From contig CAJTSL010000002.1 of the NCBI GenBank assembly GCA_910578845.1, positions 1-36,570 of the forward strand: DNA of 36,570 nt. The letters are read 5' to 3'. Both the position numbers and the translations under genes were made by a program. Under the pieces are notes generated by a model. The model was given only the letters and a program-made list of their open reading frames with translations. It searched no databases and was not told the DNA's origin. This DNA is from an uncultured Lachnospiraceae bacterium. GTDB taxonomy: Bacteria; Bacillota; Clostridia; Lachnospirales; Lachnospiraceae. Positions 7,809 to 16,494 of this stretch are shown here, piece by piece; position 1 is the first letter of the stretch, and every line of letters starts with the position of its first letter.

Positions 7809-8972
7809 ATGGCAGAAAAGAATGATAATAAAACAACGGTAGGAGCAGTTATAAATGAAATAAACGAAACATTGGAACAAGCAAGAATTGAGTCAATTGC
7901 AGACATATGGGTATGTAATAATTATATTAGTCAGGATGAAGGGTTGAGTGAGGAAGAAAAAGTAGAGAAAATAAACGAGTATATGTCGTTGCACTGTGAA
8001 TTAGATAAATTCTTATATTTGTCTGGCTCTACACTTTTGAAATGTGAGTGGGGAACTATAGGCGCGAATTGTACACCTGGAAATCATAATATAAAAATAG
8101 ATAATAATCCTGCTATTTCATCTACAGACTGTAAAGTAGGCGAACATATGCAATGTTTTGCTGTTTGCTTAGGACAGACAAAAAAAGAAGGGACAGTGGT
8201 AAAGTGTGAACCTAAGATAGCACATGAACAGTGGATGAATTACTGTGCCAATATAGCAATAGGAGATGCATATGCAGTAAATGAGAATTCCTATTTAATA
8301 TGTACAAGGTGTGAAGGCGGCATTATAAGGCCAATCCCTATGTCTGGAAAAACTGAGGATGATATCGAGGTTCATATTGAATCACTTATATCTCAGATTA
8401 ACGGAAATTGTATAACAAGATATGAAGAAATGTGTATGTTGCCTACAGTAGAGATACTTGCAAGGATGATTTATCAAGAGAATCATCATATCGGAGATGA
8501 ACAAAATAGAATAGTTTTTTCAGTTGTAAATAGACTTTGCTTTCAAGATGGATATTTATCAAAAGATAAAATGGGAAATGCAAAAGTAAATAATATATAT
8601 GGAATTGTTACCTCGGGAGGACAATTTCAGTCTATTTTTGATGAGAATGACGCGGCAGAAAAGACGGCGAACAATCAGTATAATGCGTATTGGGTACCAA
8701 GCGATGAAAATGCGAATCTAAAAGAAAAAGAAAGTTGGGAGAATGCGATGAGATTGGCAGCGCTATTATATTATAGCGTAGAATTGTATGGGGACGGAGA
8801 GGATACAGATAAAGGAAAGTGTGTCGGAAAAGATAATCCAATGGAAGTTAGAGAAAATATTATTAATTTCCTAGAAAGCCAAACAGATACACAAGGGAAC
8901 AAAATCGAAAATACGATAGGAGAAGGAACATACTTTAGAGCAGGTTCTGGTGGCAAAAATGTCTTTCATTAA
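7809..8972 (+). CDS. PAAR-like (DUF4280-type) protein with C-terminal SleB-like cell wall hydrolase domain: candidate effector
   Basis: The protein has 387 residues; start ATG 7809 follows GGAGGG (ATG 7797 is upstream of that site). Residues ~70-175 are a cysteine-rich PAAR-like/DUF4280 head: STLLKCEWGT, DCKVGEHMQCFAVC, VVKCEPK, then AIGDAYAVNENSYLICTRCE and GGIIRPI. Residues ~210-310 match the SleB/cell wall hydrolase 2 fold: LARMIYQENHH with the likely catalytic Glu224, IVFSVVNRL, then NNIYGIVTSGGQFQSI. The domain is expected to cut peptidoglycan. Coupling of a spike-tip domain to a murein hydrolase is the hallmark of a delivered antibacterial effector. No signal peptide is present, which fits spike-borne delivery. 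The gene is AT-rich relative to the flanks and overlaps the following membrane protein gene. Alternative: a hydrolase that remodels the producer's own wall for the apparatus. Confidence 0.85.
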   Translation: MAEKNDNKTTVGAVINEINETLEQARIESIADIWVCNNYISQDEGLSEEEKVEKINEYMSLHCELDKFLYLSGSTLLKCEWGTIGANCTPGNHNIKIDNNPAISSTDCKVGEHMQCFAVCLGQTKKEGTVVKCEPKIAHEQWMNYCANIAIGDAYAVNENSYLICTRCEGGIIRPIPMSGKTEDDIEVHIESLISQINGNCITRYEEMCMLPTVEILARMIYQENHHIGDEQNRIVFSVVNRLCFQDGYLSKDKMGNAKVNNIYGIVTSGGQFQSIFDENDAAEKTANNQYNAYWVPSDENANLKEKESWENAMRLAALLYYSVELYGDGEDTDKGKCVGKDNPMEVRENIINFLESQTDTQGNKIENTIGEGTYFRAGSGGKNVFH

Positions 8973-10056
8973 AAATCAAGAACTAAATAGAATATTTAGC
9001 AGAATTTGTATATGTGTTATATGCATTAAGACATTGTTGTTAGATGTAAAAATAATAAATCAGTATACGGTACAATATGAAATTAGTTTAAATACAAATA
9101 ATGTTATAAATGTCAGTAAAATTTCCTGCGAAAAATATGTGAATGAGATGATAACTTGTCGGGAGCTACAGAAATTACTGCAAGAGCTACAAAAAGCATA
9201 TATACAACGGAATTTTTCATATAATCATAACTATATGCGTTTCGAAAAATATATTGGAAATAAACAGTATGAATTGCAGCCTGAAGATTTGGAGAGAGTA
9301 ACATTCTATCTGGATACTGAAAGAAATGATATTTATTTTCTTCCTGAAAGTGGAATGGCTGCTGGGAAAATAAATGGTGAAAACGAAGAGTATATATTTT
9401 GCTTCAAGAAAAAGGAGGTGAAATCCGAAAGGGAGATTATTCCTCAGCCAGATACAATTCAGTACTATATTGCGCCGTATAAAGATACAGAAATGGAGGA
9501 CAGGCTCATTGAGTTAGGTACAGTAGAAAGAGCATTTCCTGACTCTGAAACAATTGAACAGGAGGGATGGCTTGACAATAGTTTAATAGAAAATGAATAT
9601 ATGAGTGCTGTAAAAGATATGGTTCACGGTACTTTGTTGAATGAGAAGGCGTATGGAGATTATGAGGTTTATATAGGGGAGTATCGTATGACTGATTTCC
9701 CTAATCCCTATGAAGAAAAACTAGGTAATAAAGCAGTAGAAATTAATGCAGCAGTAATTTGCCTTAATGATGGTTACGGGTTTTGGTGCGGTTTTTATGC
9801 ATCTGATTTTGTGTCTGAAGAGGATATTGAAATCTTTTATCATGTACCAATAACTGTGAATGTATGGGAAGACGAGATTGCTCGAATAATGGCGGATAAA
9901 CGTTTGATTATGTCATTAAAAGTGGAAGCCGGAGACAATGTTGAAGTGCCAGATAATCCTTTCCCATTTGTTATGCTGCCAATTCTAGATTTTGCGGTAG
10001 GTGACGGGAGATTTCCAGAAAATGCAGAGTATACGGAAACAATGACTTATTATTGA
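8959..10056 (+). CDS. Membrane-anchored protein of unknown function, candidate immunity protein for the SleB-like effector
   Basis: The protein is 365 residues from ATG 8959 (GGTGG five bases upstream); the GTG at 8950 would add three residues. A hydrophobic stretch at residues ~13-30 (IFSRICICVICIKTLLLDV) should anchor it with the bulk outside the cell, because nothing else is hydrophobic enough to span. The outer part is acidic, with no domain I recognise. It overlaps the effector gene by 14 bases, giving obligate co-expression. A surface-exposed partner encoded with a murein hydrolase is exactly where immunity would be needed in a monoderm. That role is inference from position and topology. 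AT-rich like the effector. Confidence 0.65.
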   Translation: MSFIKNQELNRIFSRICICVICIKTLLLDVKIINQYTVQYEISLNTNNVINVSKISCEKYVNEMITCRELQKLLQELQKAYIQRNFSYNHNYMRFEKYIGNKQYELQPEDLERVTFYLDTERNDIYFLPESGMAAGKINGENEEYIFCFKKKEVKSEREIIPQPDTIQYYIAPYKDTEMEDRLIELGTVERAFPDSETIEQEGWLDNSLIENEYMSAVKDMVHGTLLNEKAYGDYEVYIGEYRMTDFPNPYEEKLGNKAVEINAAVICLNDGYGFWCGFYASDFVSEEDIEIFYHVPITVNVWEDEIARIMADKRLIMSLKVEAGDNVEVPDNPFPFVMLPILDFAVGDGRFPENAEYTETMTYY

Positions 10057-10090
10057 CTTAGAATAATTGATTAATTAAGAGGAGAAGGTA

Positions 10091-10672
10091 ATGGAAACAT
10101 TAGAGCAAGAAATTATTGAAAAGAGAATAGTGTTTGTTAGGCAAAAGTATTCTTCTTTGGAAACAGGGATGTATGTAAATGGAGAAATTTTGAAGTTTAG
10201 AGAGATTAATTTATTTGATGAACATATTAATCTATTAATTCCAGAAAGTTTTATTGAAATGCCAATACGATTCCAGGTAATTAGATATCCTTCAATATAC
10301 AGACCAAAGGTAATATTAACAAGCCTAGATATGAATGTTAACTTAGGGTTAACACTATTTGAGAAAAAAGCGGATAAAGAGGAGTTAACAGAAACTATAA
10401 ATAGTGTAAAAAATGTTATTAAAAGGGGTTATCCGGATTACCGTTTTTTTGAAATGAAAAAGGAACTAGCGAAAAATAATCCTTATTGTTGGTTTGACTT
10501 TCGTAGTTATGCGCTAGATGATTCTGTGTATAATATTTATTTTGTTGTTTTAGCTGATAACAAAATTTTACAAGGAAATTTTAATTGCCTTTATAGAGAT
10601 GCAGAAGAATGGAAAAAAACAGCGCTTCAGATGATTGAAAATATAAAGTGGATTAAAGGAGAACAAGAATGA
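10091..10672 (+). CDS. DUF1795/DcrB-like small protein 2 (candidate chaperone)
   Basis: The protein has 193 residues; ATG 10091 follows AGGAGAAGG. It aligns from its first residue with the paralog at 21132-21698 (LETGMY versus LEEGMY; ILTSLDMNVNLGLTLF versus ILTTADLSVNLGFTAF; CWFDFRSYALDDSVYNIYFV versus CWFSFRSHAMDSDLYNMMLI). This supports the start chosen for both. No signal peptide, so cytoplasmic. Its stop overlaps the start of the broken vgrG-2 (ATGA). The usual DcrB-VgrG gene pair is kept, so this chaperone has lost its own spike partner and may serve another VgrG or the SleB-like effector. AT-rich. Confidence 0.8.
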   Translation: METLEQEIIEKRIVFVRQKYSSLETGMYVNGEILKFREINLFDEHINLLIPESFIEMPIRFQVIRYPSIYRPKVILTSLDMNVNLGLTLFEKKADKEELTETINSVKNVIKRGYPDYRFFEMKKELAKNNPYCWFDFRSYALDDSVYNIYFVVLADNKILQGNFNCLYRDAEEWKKTALQMIENIKWIKGEQE

Positions 10673-11721
10673 GAGAAGAAAGAATAATACTAGACCCTTT
10701 TGAATTTATAAGTTATCTAGAATTTCGTTCCTTTAAGGCATTTAATAACCATAGTATGCTCAAAATTCGTGGAGTGGTAAAAAAAGATAACGCTTTTCGT
10801 TATATCAAAATGGCAGAACAAGAGTTATGGATAAAAGTAATTCTTCAGTCAGGAGATTAAATCGTATTTTTTTCCAGGGAGTTATTGTTGAATTATCAAT
10901 GGAAATGGAAGGCAATTTGTACATGATAGAATTCGTTGCAAAAAGTGGTAGCTTTTTGCTTGATATAGATAAGCATATACGTTCATTTCAGTCCGCGGAA
11001 ATTGAATTCAGGCATATGACGGACATGTGTTTAGAAAAGTACATTAATAGTTCTTGTATATGGTTAGAAGAAATTAATGAAAATATAAAAGATTTTGTTA
11101 TGCAATATGAGGAAACAGATTGGGATTTTATTAAAAGGATTTGTTCATGGAAAGAAAAGGTAGTTTATCCAGTTAGTCATATGCAAGGAATAAAATTTGC
11201 TATTGGATTAAAAAAAGGGGAGATAAGGAAATTGGAAAGCAATAATTTCATAGTGAAAGCAGATTCATGTGGATATACATATATAGTTTCAGATAGAGAA
11301 GTATATGATATTGGTGAATTTGTTTTATTTAATGGAATAGAGCTGTGTGTTTGCAAAGTTATTTCAAAAATGGAAGGGAATGAATTATATCACCAGTATC
11401 ATTTACGAAAGGAAAAGCAGATAAAAATACAATTAATGAGAAATAAAGAACTGAGAGGTGTCTCTATAGCGGCAGATGTTTTAGCGGTTGAAGGTGATAT
11501 GGTAAAAATAAAAATTAGTGAATATAGAAGATAATTTTGGCAAATTAGATATATTTACGATGGCAGCACTTCCATTAACAGCTTGTGGAGCAGCAACATA
11601 TTCTATGTATGAAATACTAGCAGGAAAAGAAATTGAGGAAACCAGTTTTCCACAAGTGTTTGACGCAATGGAGGTAAGAACTATGAACGGTGGATTTCCG
11701 CCGCCTAATTTAGAGAAATAG
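10669..11721 (+). pseudogene. VgrG-like gene 2, inactivated by a one-base insertion and an internal deletion
   Basis: The first frame (10669-10860) gives 63 residues ending LQSGD-stop. Removing one T at 10857/10858 joins it to the frame used until 11534 as GDKSYFFQGVIVEL, matching VgrG-3 RRYFAGILTGM. The GpD signature is present (MQYEETDWDFIKRI). The second frame stops at 11532-11534 just inside the gp5/OB domain (MVKIKISEYRR). A third frame (11518-11721) continues with a C-terminal tail, LDIFTMAALPLTACGAA ... ETSFPQVFDAM, clearly related to the tail of VgrG-4 (MDLFACGGIPKVASGAS ... ECSFPNVFKSM). Thus most of the OB domain and the whole beta needle are deleted. It cannot make a full spike. 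The deletion rules out sequencing error as the whole explanation. Confidence 0.8.
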
Positions 11722-11804
11722 TTTGTTGGAGAAGCTATTCGCTGGCAAAGGACGTGAAAGACTTGCCAGGGCTTAAAACATAATAGGAAAGAGAGAAAAC
11801 GCCA

Positions 11805-13127
11805 GTGTTAGATACCAGATTTGAGTTTGCAGGATACATACAGAAACGCTTAAAGGATATTGATGATTTGGATGAACGCAGGTTCGCAAAAGAACTGTTG
11901 CTTGAGAATCTTTGTAAGGTGTTTACATGGACGGAAAGAAAATATGATGCCCTAGAGCAGCGTATACAGAATGAACTGGACGCAGCATGGAAACATTTCA
12001 ATGTCCGTATGACGATAGTTGACAGGAAAGATTACGACCCGATTAATGGCTCCTGGTTCCCTGTATGCGAAGAGGACATAATGGAGAATCCCGTCAGGAA
12101 TTCCATTGATATGAATATTGAGACTATATACCTGTCGGCAGGAGAAGATCTATGCAGGAAGTTTAGCCAAGGCAAGACAGTGACAGGCATTGACCGGGAA
12201 ACGGGGGAAAAGAGGCGTTTTAGGATTGAGAAGTCCAAGAGATACCAGAAGAGCATAGAGAAGTTATACGCGTTGTTTACGGAAAACCATGTGGCATGGC
12301 AAACATTGCATCTGGGGCATTTGGAACGTTTCTATGACTTAATCCCGGAAGAGGGAACATCAGAAAAGGAAAAGCCAGAAAAGGAAGAAGGAACACCGGA
12401 AAAGGAAAGGGGAAGGAATGAGAACCGTACGTTCCGATTTGGCGAATGGGATAAATACATGGAGAGTGGCAAAATATTGCTCTGGAACATAGAGAAAACA
12501 TCGATCCACTCTAGTGAATTCAGAATGCCTTGCATAGATGAAGTCTTTTATGAACATATTTTCTATCTTCCTCAGGAGCAGGCGCAAGGAGACGGCTATT
12601 TGATAGAAGCCGGAGAAGAAATATTATCCATACGTTATGAGAAGAATAAAATCGTATTGAAAACGGAGAAGGAGTCGTTAGAAAATGTATTTCTTTACAG
12701 GCTGTACCAGCAAGAAGCAGAAGCATCTATCGGCTATCATTATCCTGTCCTGACGAATTACAAGAAGGACAGTATGGCAATTCGGTATTCGCAGCAGACA
12801 GGGAATTTCATACAGTCGCCATTAGAACTATATCGGAAGATCGAAGAAATGTCAGGCAGTTACCATATCAATGTCCTTGGTTATGAGATTACGTCACATG
12901 CCGACGGGGACCTTTTGCATGGGGATATGAACGCATTTACCGGGACTAAGGTATTTGGAAATGATAAGAGGAGCATTCTGTTATTTAAGATACAAGAGGA
13001 CGAGGAAGAGACAGATTACCTGTATGAAGCGCAGATCAGATATATCCTCTCCGGGCTGCAGATGGAATTCTTGGAATATAGGTGTGCGGGAGTACTGGTG
13101 AAGAAGCTGCTGGGAGGAAATATATGA
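11805..13127 (+). CDS. Unrecognised 440-residue protein, first gene of the Hsp70-like operon
   Basis: The GTG start at 11805 follows a GAGAG stretch. The next in-frame ATG lies much further inside the protein, so GTG is the likely start. No signal peptide or membrane segment. Residues 1-170 are helical and charged (FAGYIQKRLKDIDDLDERRF). Residues ~180-205 are a low-complexity Glu/Lys linker (EKEKPEKEEGTPEKERG). The C-terminal half is beta-rich, with a FYEHIFYLPQEQAQGDGYL segment and a final ~80 residues (VLGYEITSHADGDLLHGDM). I do not know this family. Overlap with the next start by ATGA and close spacing to the Hsp70-like gene suggest three subunits of one machine. Flanking vgrG cassettes suggest a part of the injection apparatus or its regulator. 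Confidence 0.75.
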   Translation: MLDTRFEFAGYIQKRLKDIDDLDERRFAKELLLENLCKVFTWTERKYDALEQRIQNELDAAWKHFNVRMTIVDRKDYDPINGSWFPVCEEDIMENPVRNSIDMNIETIYLSAGEDLCRKFSQGKTVTGIDRETGEKRRFRIEKSKRYQKSIEKLYALFTENHVAWQTLHLGHLERFYDLIPEEGTSEKEKPEKEEGTPEKERGRNENRTFRFGEWDKYMESGKILLWNIEKTSIHSSEFRMPCIDEVFYEHIFYLPQEQAQGDGYLIEAGEEILSIRYEKNKIVLKTEKESLENVFLYRLYQQEAEASIGYHYPVLTNYKKDSMAIRYSQQTGNFIQSPLELYRKIEEMSGSYHINVLGYEITSHADGDLLHGDMNAFTGTKVFGNDKRSILLFKIQEDEEETDYLYEAQIRYILSGLQMEFLEYRCAGVLVKKLLGGNI

Positions 13128-13816
13128 ACTACGCTTGGGAAGCTGTCTTACAGGCAGAGAAGAACGGCATTGACAGGAATGCGCTGCGTTTCATAGAGGC
13201 GTATAATCCAAGTCCCTATATGGAAGTATCCGTGACAGATTTGAATGTAGATTGCCCGGAAGATGAGGGGATAGAGATCAATCCTCTTTATCGTTTGCAA
13301 GACGTGTTTGGCATGCTTTTCGATAGGAATATAGAAGGCATGGAGCAGACGAGGGCGCTTTTATTTGATATCTGTATGCACTATATTGTGCAGCTTGATT
13401 TACGGGAAGGCCTTTCGAGAGAGGACTATTACTGTAAGCTGGCAGAAAATGATATAAAAAGCGGCGGATACGGATTGTATACGGCGAAGCGTTTTGCACT
13501 GTTCACGAAGTCGGAACAAAAGACAATGCTTCGCTCTTATTTACAATTACTGAAAACAGGGAATTACCTGGAAGAGTTTAGGAAAGCTTTGATTAGAATA
13601 TATCCTCATGCCTTTATTTATGAGAATAATGAGACAGTATATGAACTGCTTGTATACTTAGGCGTGCAAGAGACAAGAACGGAAAGAGAACGGGTGACAT
13701 TCCTGCGGGAGATGTTCCTGCCGGTACAAGAAACCGTACATTGGTTCTATGAACGCCACTTTGGGATTATTGGTGTGGATGAGACAATGAAAGTTGATGA
13801 GATGGTTATTTTTTGA
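13124..13816 (+). CDS. Unrecognised 230-residue protein, second gene of the Hsp70-like operon
   Basis: ATG 13124 follows GGGAGG and overlaps the previous stop (ATGA). The sequence is mostly helical; a conserved-looking opening reads ALRFIEAYNPSPYMEVSVTD, followed by INPLYRLQDVFGMLFD and a terminal YERHFGIIGVDETMKVDEM. No membrane segment or signal. No domain recognised. Cotranslation with the upstream 440-residue protein and the 12-base gap to the 866-residue Hsp70-like gene point to a shared complex. It may be a client-binding or adaptor subunit; this is inference only. Confidence 0.75.
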   Translation: MNYAWEAVLQAEKNGIDRNALRFIEAYNPSPYMEVSVTDLNVDCPEDEGIEINPLYRLQDVFGMLFDRNIEGMEQTRALLFDICMHYIVQLDLREGLSREDYYCKLAENDIKSGGYGLYTAKRFALFTKSEQKTMLRSYLQLLKTGNYLEEFRKALIRIYPHAFIYENNETVYELLVYLGVQETRTERERVTFLREMFLPVQETVHWFYERHFGIIGVDETMKVDEMVIF

Positions 13817-13828
13817 TAGGGGGAAACA

Positions 13829-16429
13829 ATGGGCGGATACATACTCAATAGAGAAGGGATTAAAACACAAGAGCGGAAAAGGCTGTATCGTCAAAGTGAG
13901 CTGGAATTAATGACGACACATCAGCTCAGGGAAATATGCCGTAGAGAGAAAATCATACAGGGGATTCTTAACCCGATGGATAAGGAAGAGCTTGTCCACG
14001 TGATCATGCGATACCGGGGCACAAGAGAGCAGAGGCTGATCGTGCGTGAGGAGAAGACAGGCAAGGAAGCGCTAGAAAAGATGCTCAGTCAGGGGAAGAT
14101 TAGCGCTTTGCGCGATAAGAGCCTGCATATCCCTTCTAAGATCATCGTATATGCAGGGCTTGGCATGGATGAACATGATAAGATACGCATTCCATATCGG
14201 AAGGAGTTAGAAGACACTAATGCAATTCTGATCAGTGGCGGCAAGCAGGTCTGCGGCATCTTTCATATAAGGAGAGGAAAAGAAGAGCCGTATTGTCTCT
14301 ATGTTATGAAAGAGCGGCATATGTCTTGTATAGAAGCAGATTTAAAAGATTATGATCTGTACTGCTTCAAACAGCAGGATTCCGACAGGATATATGCTCT
14401 ATATTATGGAATGATGCAAGGATACGGAGAAGGGATAAATGCGCTTTGTATACCGCTTATGGATGTGGAAGTAAGGGAACCTGCCCCGCTTAGGATGCCG
14501 TTAGTAATTGATTTTGGCTCTACGAATACGACAGCGGGGGTATATCTGGATTCCCTTTATTTCGAAAATGCCAAGGGAGCGCCTTTTGCAGAGCGCTTTG
14601 TGAAAAATGCGATCCAATATACCGTATTTGGGGATGGGAGGAAATTGATGCCTTCTGTTATCGGGGTCATCTCGGTCGAACATGGTAAGGCACAATTTGT
14701 ATTCGGACAGGCAGCGGTAGATCTGTCTAACGCGTGTTATGTGGATGAAGGTTTCAGCATTTTCTATGATATGAAGAGATGGATAAGCGACTATGAGCGC
14801 GAGGAAGAAATCACTGACAGGGAAGGCAGACGGACTTTCCTTGCGCGCAGAGATATTATCAGGGCGTATTTTGATTATATCATTATGGTTACGGAGAACC
14901 AGTTCAAATGCAAAGTTAGGCAGATACAAGCGTCCTGCCCTGTGAAGCAGAAATTCTTGTTCCAAAAGCTCTTTGGGGAAATCCTGCCGGAATATATCAT
15001 ACAGGGGGAAGAGATGATAGATGAGGGCGTGGCGGTACTGTACAATACCATTTCCAACATGCTCGAGTCCGGGAAAGTGGATACGGGCCAAGTATACCAG
15101 GCGCTTATTGTTGACTGCGGAGGCGGGACGACAGATTTATGCGCATGTCATTTCCGCGTCAGGGACGATAGGGTAGCGTATCATATCCGCATCGACACCG
15201 CTTATGAAAACGGGGATACGGATTTTGGTGGCAATAACCTCACGTACCGTATCATGCAGTACCTCAAAATCCAATTAGCACAAAAATTGGGATTTGGCAA
15301 AAGAGATGCGGCTGAACAAATCCTGCATGAACTGGATATAGATATATTCCGGTATGTGGACGCCAATGGAACGGAAGAATTATACCGGACATTGGAAAGC
15401 GCATACGGCGAAGCGGAGAAGTGGATCCCGACCCGGTTTAAAGAATATGAGTCAAGGAGCAGGGAGGAATACTTTAAAGTACAGAATAATTTCTACTTTC
15501 TTTTTTTCCTGGCGGAGCAGGTGAAGAAACATTTCTATGAGCAGGCGGGCGTCTTACGGGTAGGCATTGCTTCAGAAGAAAAGGAACAGTCTGATATTAC
15601 ATGGATACAAGCGGATAAATGGAAGCTGTCCGTACAGGGAGCAAATGGTTTCCAGGTCGTTAAGGAATTCCCTGAAGTCGTTCTGAACCTATATGAGATT
15701 GCATTGATCTTAAAAGGAGATATATACGCTATCATCCGCAAATTCATGGAGCCATTATATAGGGAGGATAAAATCAGATATTTCTCTTTCCTGAAACTGA
15801 CCGGGCAGTCCTGTAAAATTGACATATTCCGGGAAGCGCTAAAGGAATTCATCCCCGGCAGGATGATACAGTTCAAGCGGAAGAACAAAGAAGCGGCAGG
15901 AGACATAGATTTGAAGATGAGCTGTGTGGATGGCGCATTGAAGTTTATGCGGGACAAACGGCTCGGTTATGCAGAAATCGAACTGCATTCTGACAAGCCG
16001 GTGCTTCCTTATACGGTGAGCGCATATACGCACAATGGCAAAGAAGTAGAATTGGTCAATGGCTTCTTAAGAGAAGACGCGACCGGGTATGTGTCCAGGA
16101 ACTTGGATGATGTGACCTTACAGTTATATCTTAAGGATACGGAAGGACGGGTACGGTATCATTTTCATTTTGATTGTCAGCCGGAGCAGTTTGAAGAGGT
16201 GACATATGAAGAGATCCGGCGGATACATGAGGACAATATCTTACAGAAAGAAACGGATAGCATTGTCAATCATGAGATAAGGTTCTTCGCATGGAAACGT
16301 TGCAGGGACTGGGGATATGTCATTGTACCGGTGTATAGGAAAGATGAGAAACTGTATCTGGGGCAGGAGCAGTTCTATCCGTTCGAACATGAAGGGTGGG
16401 TGCGGAGCTATTTTGACGGAAGGAAGTAG
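13829..16429 (+). CDS. Large Hsp70/actin-fold ATPase-like protein (866 residues)
   Basis: Residues ~22-70 form a small SAP/Rho-N-like helical element (ELELMTTHQLREICRREKI). The Hsp70/actin ATPase motifs lie in the middle: phosphate-1 LVIDFGSTNTTAGVYL (~225-240) and phosphate-2 ALIVDCGGGTTDLCAC (~425-440). After ~650 the sequence is a beta-rich region that could stand in for a substrate-binding domain. No membrane segment is evident. Full length with no frameshift; ATG 13829 with GGGGG upstream. Hsp70-like ATPases of this divergent size are known from other bacterial secretion and virulence loci, but I cannot name the family. In this window no ClpV-type ATPase is seen; a role in assembly or recycling of the apparatus is a speculation worth testing. 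It closes the three-gene operon begun at 11805. Confidence 0.8.
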   Translation: MGGYILNREGIKTQERKRLYRQSELELMTTHQLREICRREKIIQGILNPMDKEELVHVIMRYRGTREQRLIVREEKTGKEALEKMLSQGKISALRDKSLHIPSKIIVYAGLGMDEHDKIRIPYRKELEDTNAILISGGKQVCGIFHIRRGKEEPYCLYVMKERHMSCIEADLKDYDLYCFKQQDSDRIYALYYGMMQGYGEGINALCIPLMDVEVREPAPLRMPLVIDFGSTNTTAGVYLDSLYFENAKGAPFAERFVKNAIQYTVFGDGRKLMPSVIGVISVEHGKAQFVFGQAAVDLSNACYVDEGFSIFYDMKRWISDYEREEEITDREGRRTFLARRDIIRAYFDYIIMVTENQFKCKVRQIQASCPVKQKFLFQKLFGEILPEYIIQGEEMIDEGVAVLYNTISNMLESGKVDTGQVYQALIVDCGGGTTDLCACHFRVRDDRVAYHIRIDTAYENGDTDFGGNNLTYRIMQYLKIQLAQKLGFGKRDAAEQILHELDIDIFRYVDANGTEELYRTLESAYGEAEKWIPTRFKEYESRSREEYFKVQNNFYFLFFLAEQVKKHFYEQAGVLRVGIASEEKEQSDITWIQADKWKLSVQGANGFQVVKEFPEVVLNLYEIALILKGDIYAIIRKFMEPLYREDKIRYFSFLKLTGQSCKIDIFREALKEFIPGRMIQFKRKNKEAAGDIDLKMSCVDGALKFMRDKRLGYAEIELHSDKPVLPYTVSAYTHNGKEVELVNGFLREDATGYVSRNLDDVTLQLYLKDTEGRVRYHFHFDCQPEQFEEVTYEEIRRIHEDNILQKETDSIVNHEIRFFAWKRCRDWGYVIVPVYRKDEKLYLGQEQFYPFEHEGWVRSYFDGRK

Positions 16430-16494
16430 GGCGCGTCAGTTACATAAAGTGAAAGGAAATGAGTAGGATTTAGGAAAAGAAAGGGAGGTTAATA

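Noticed and set aside
10669..11534. Programmed frameshift in vgrG-2
   Set aside because: No slippery heptamer at the shift, and the gene also lacks most of its OB domain and needle.
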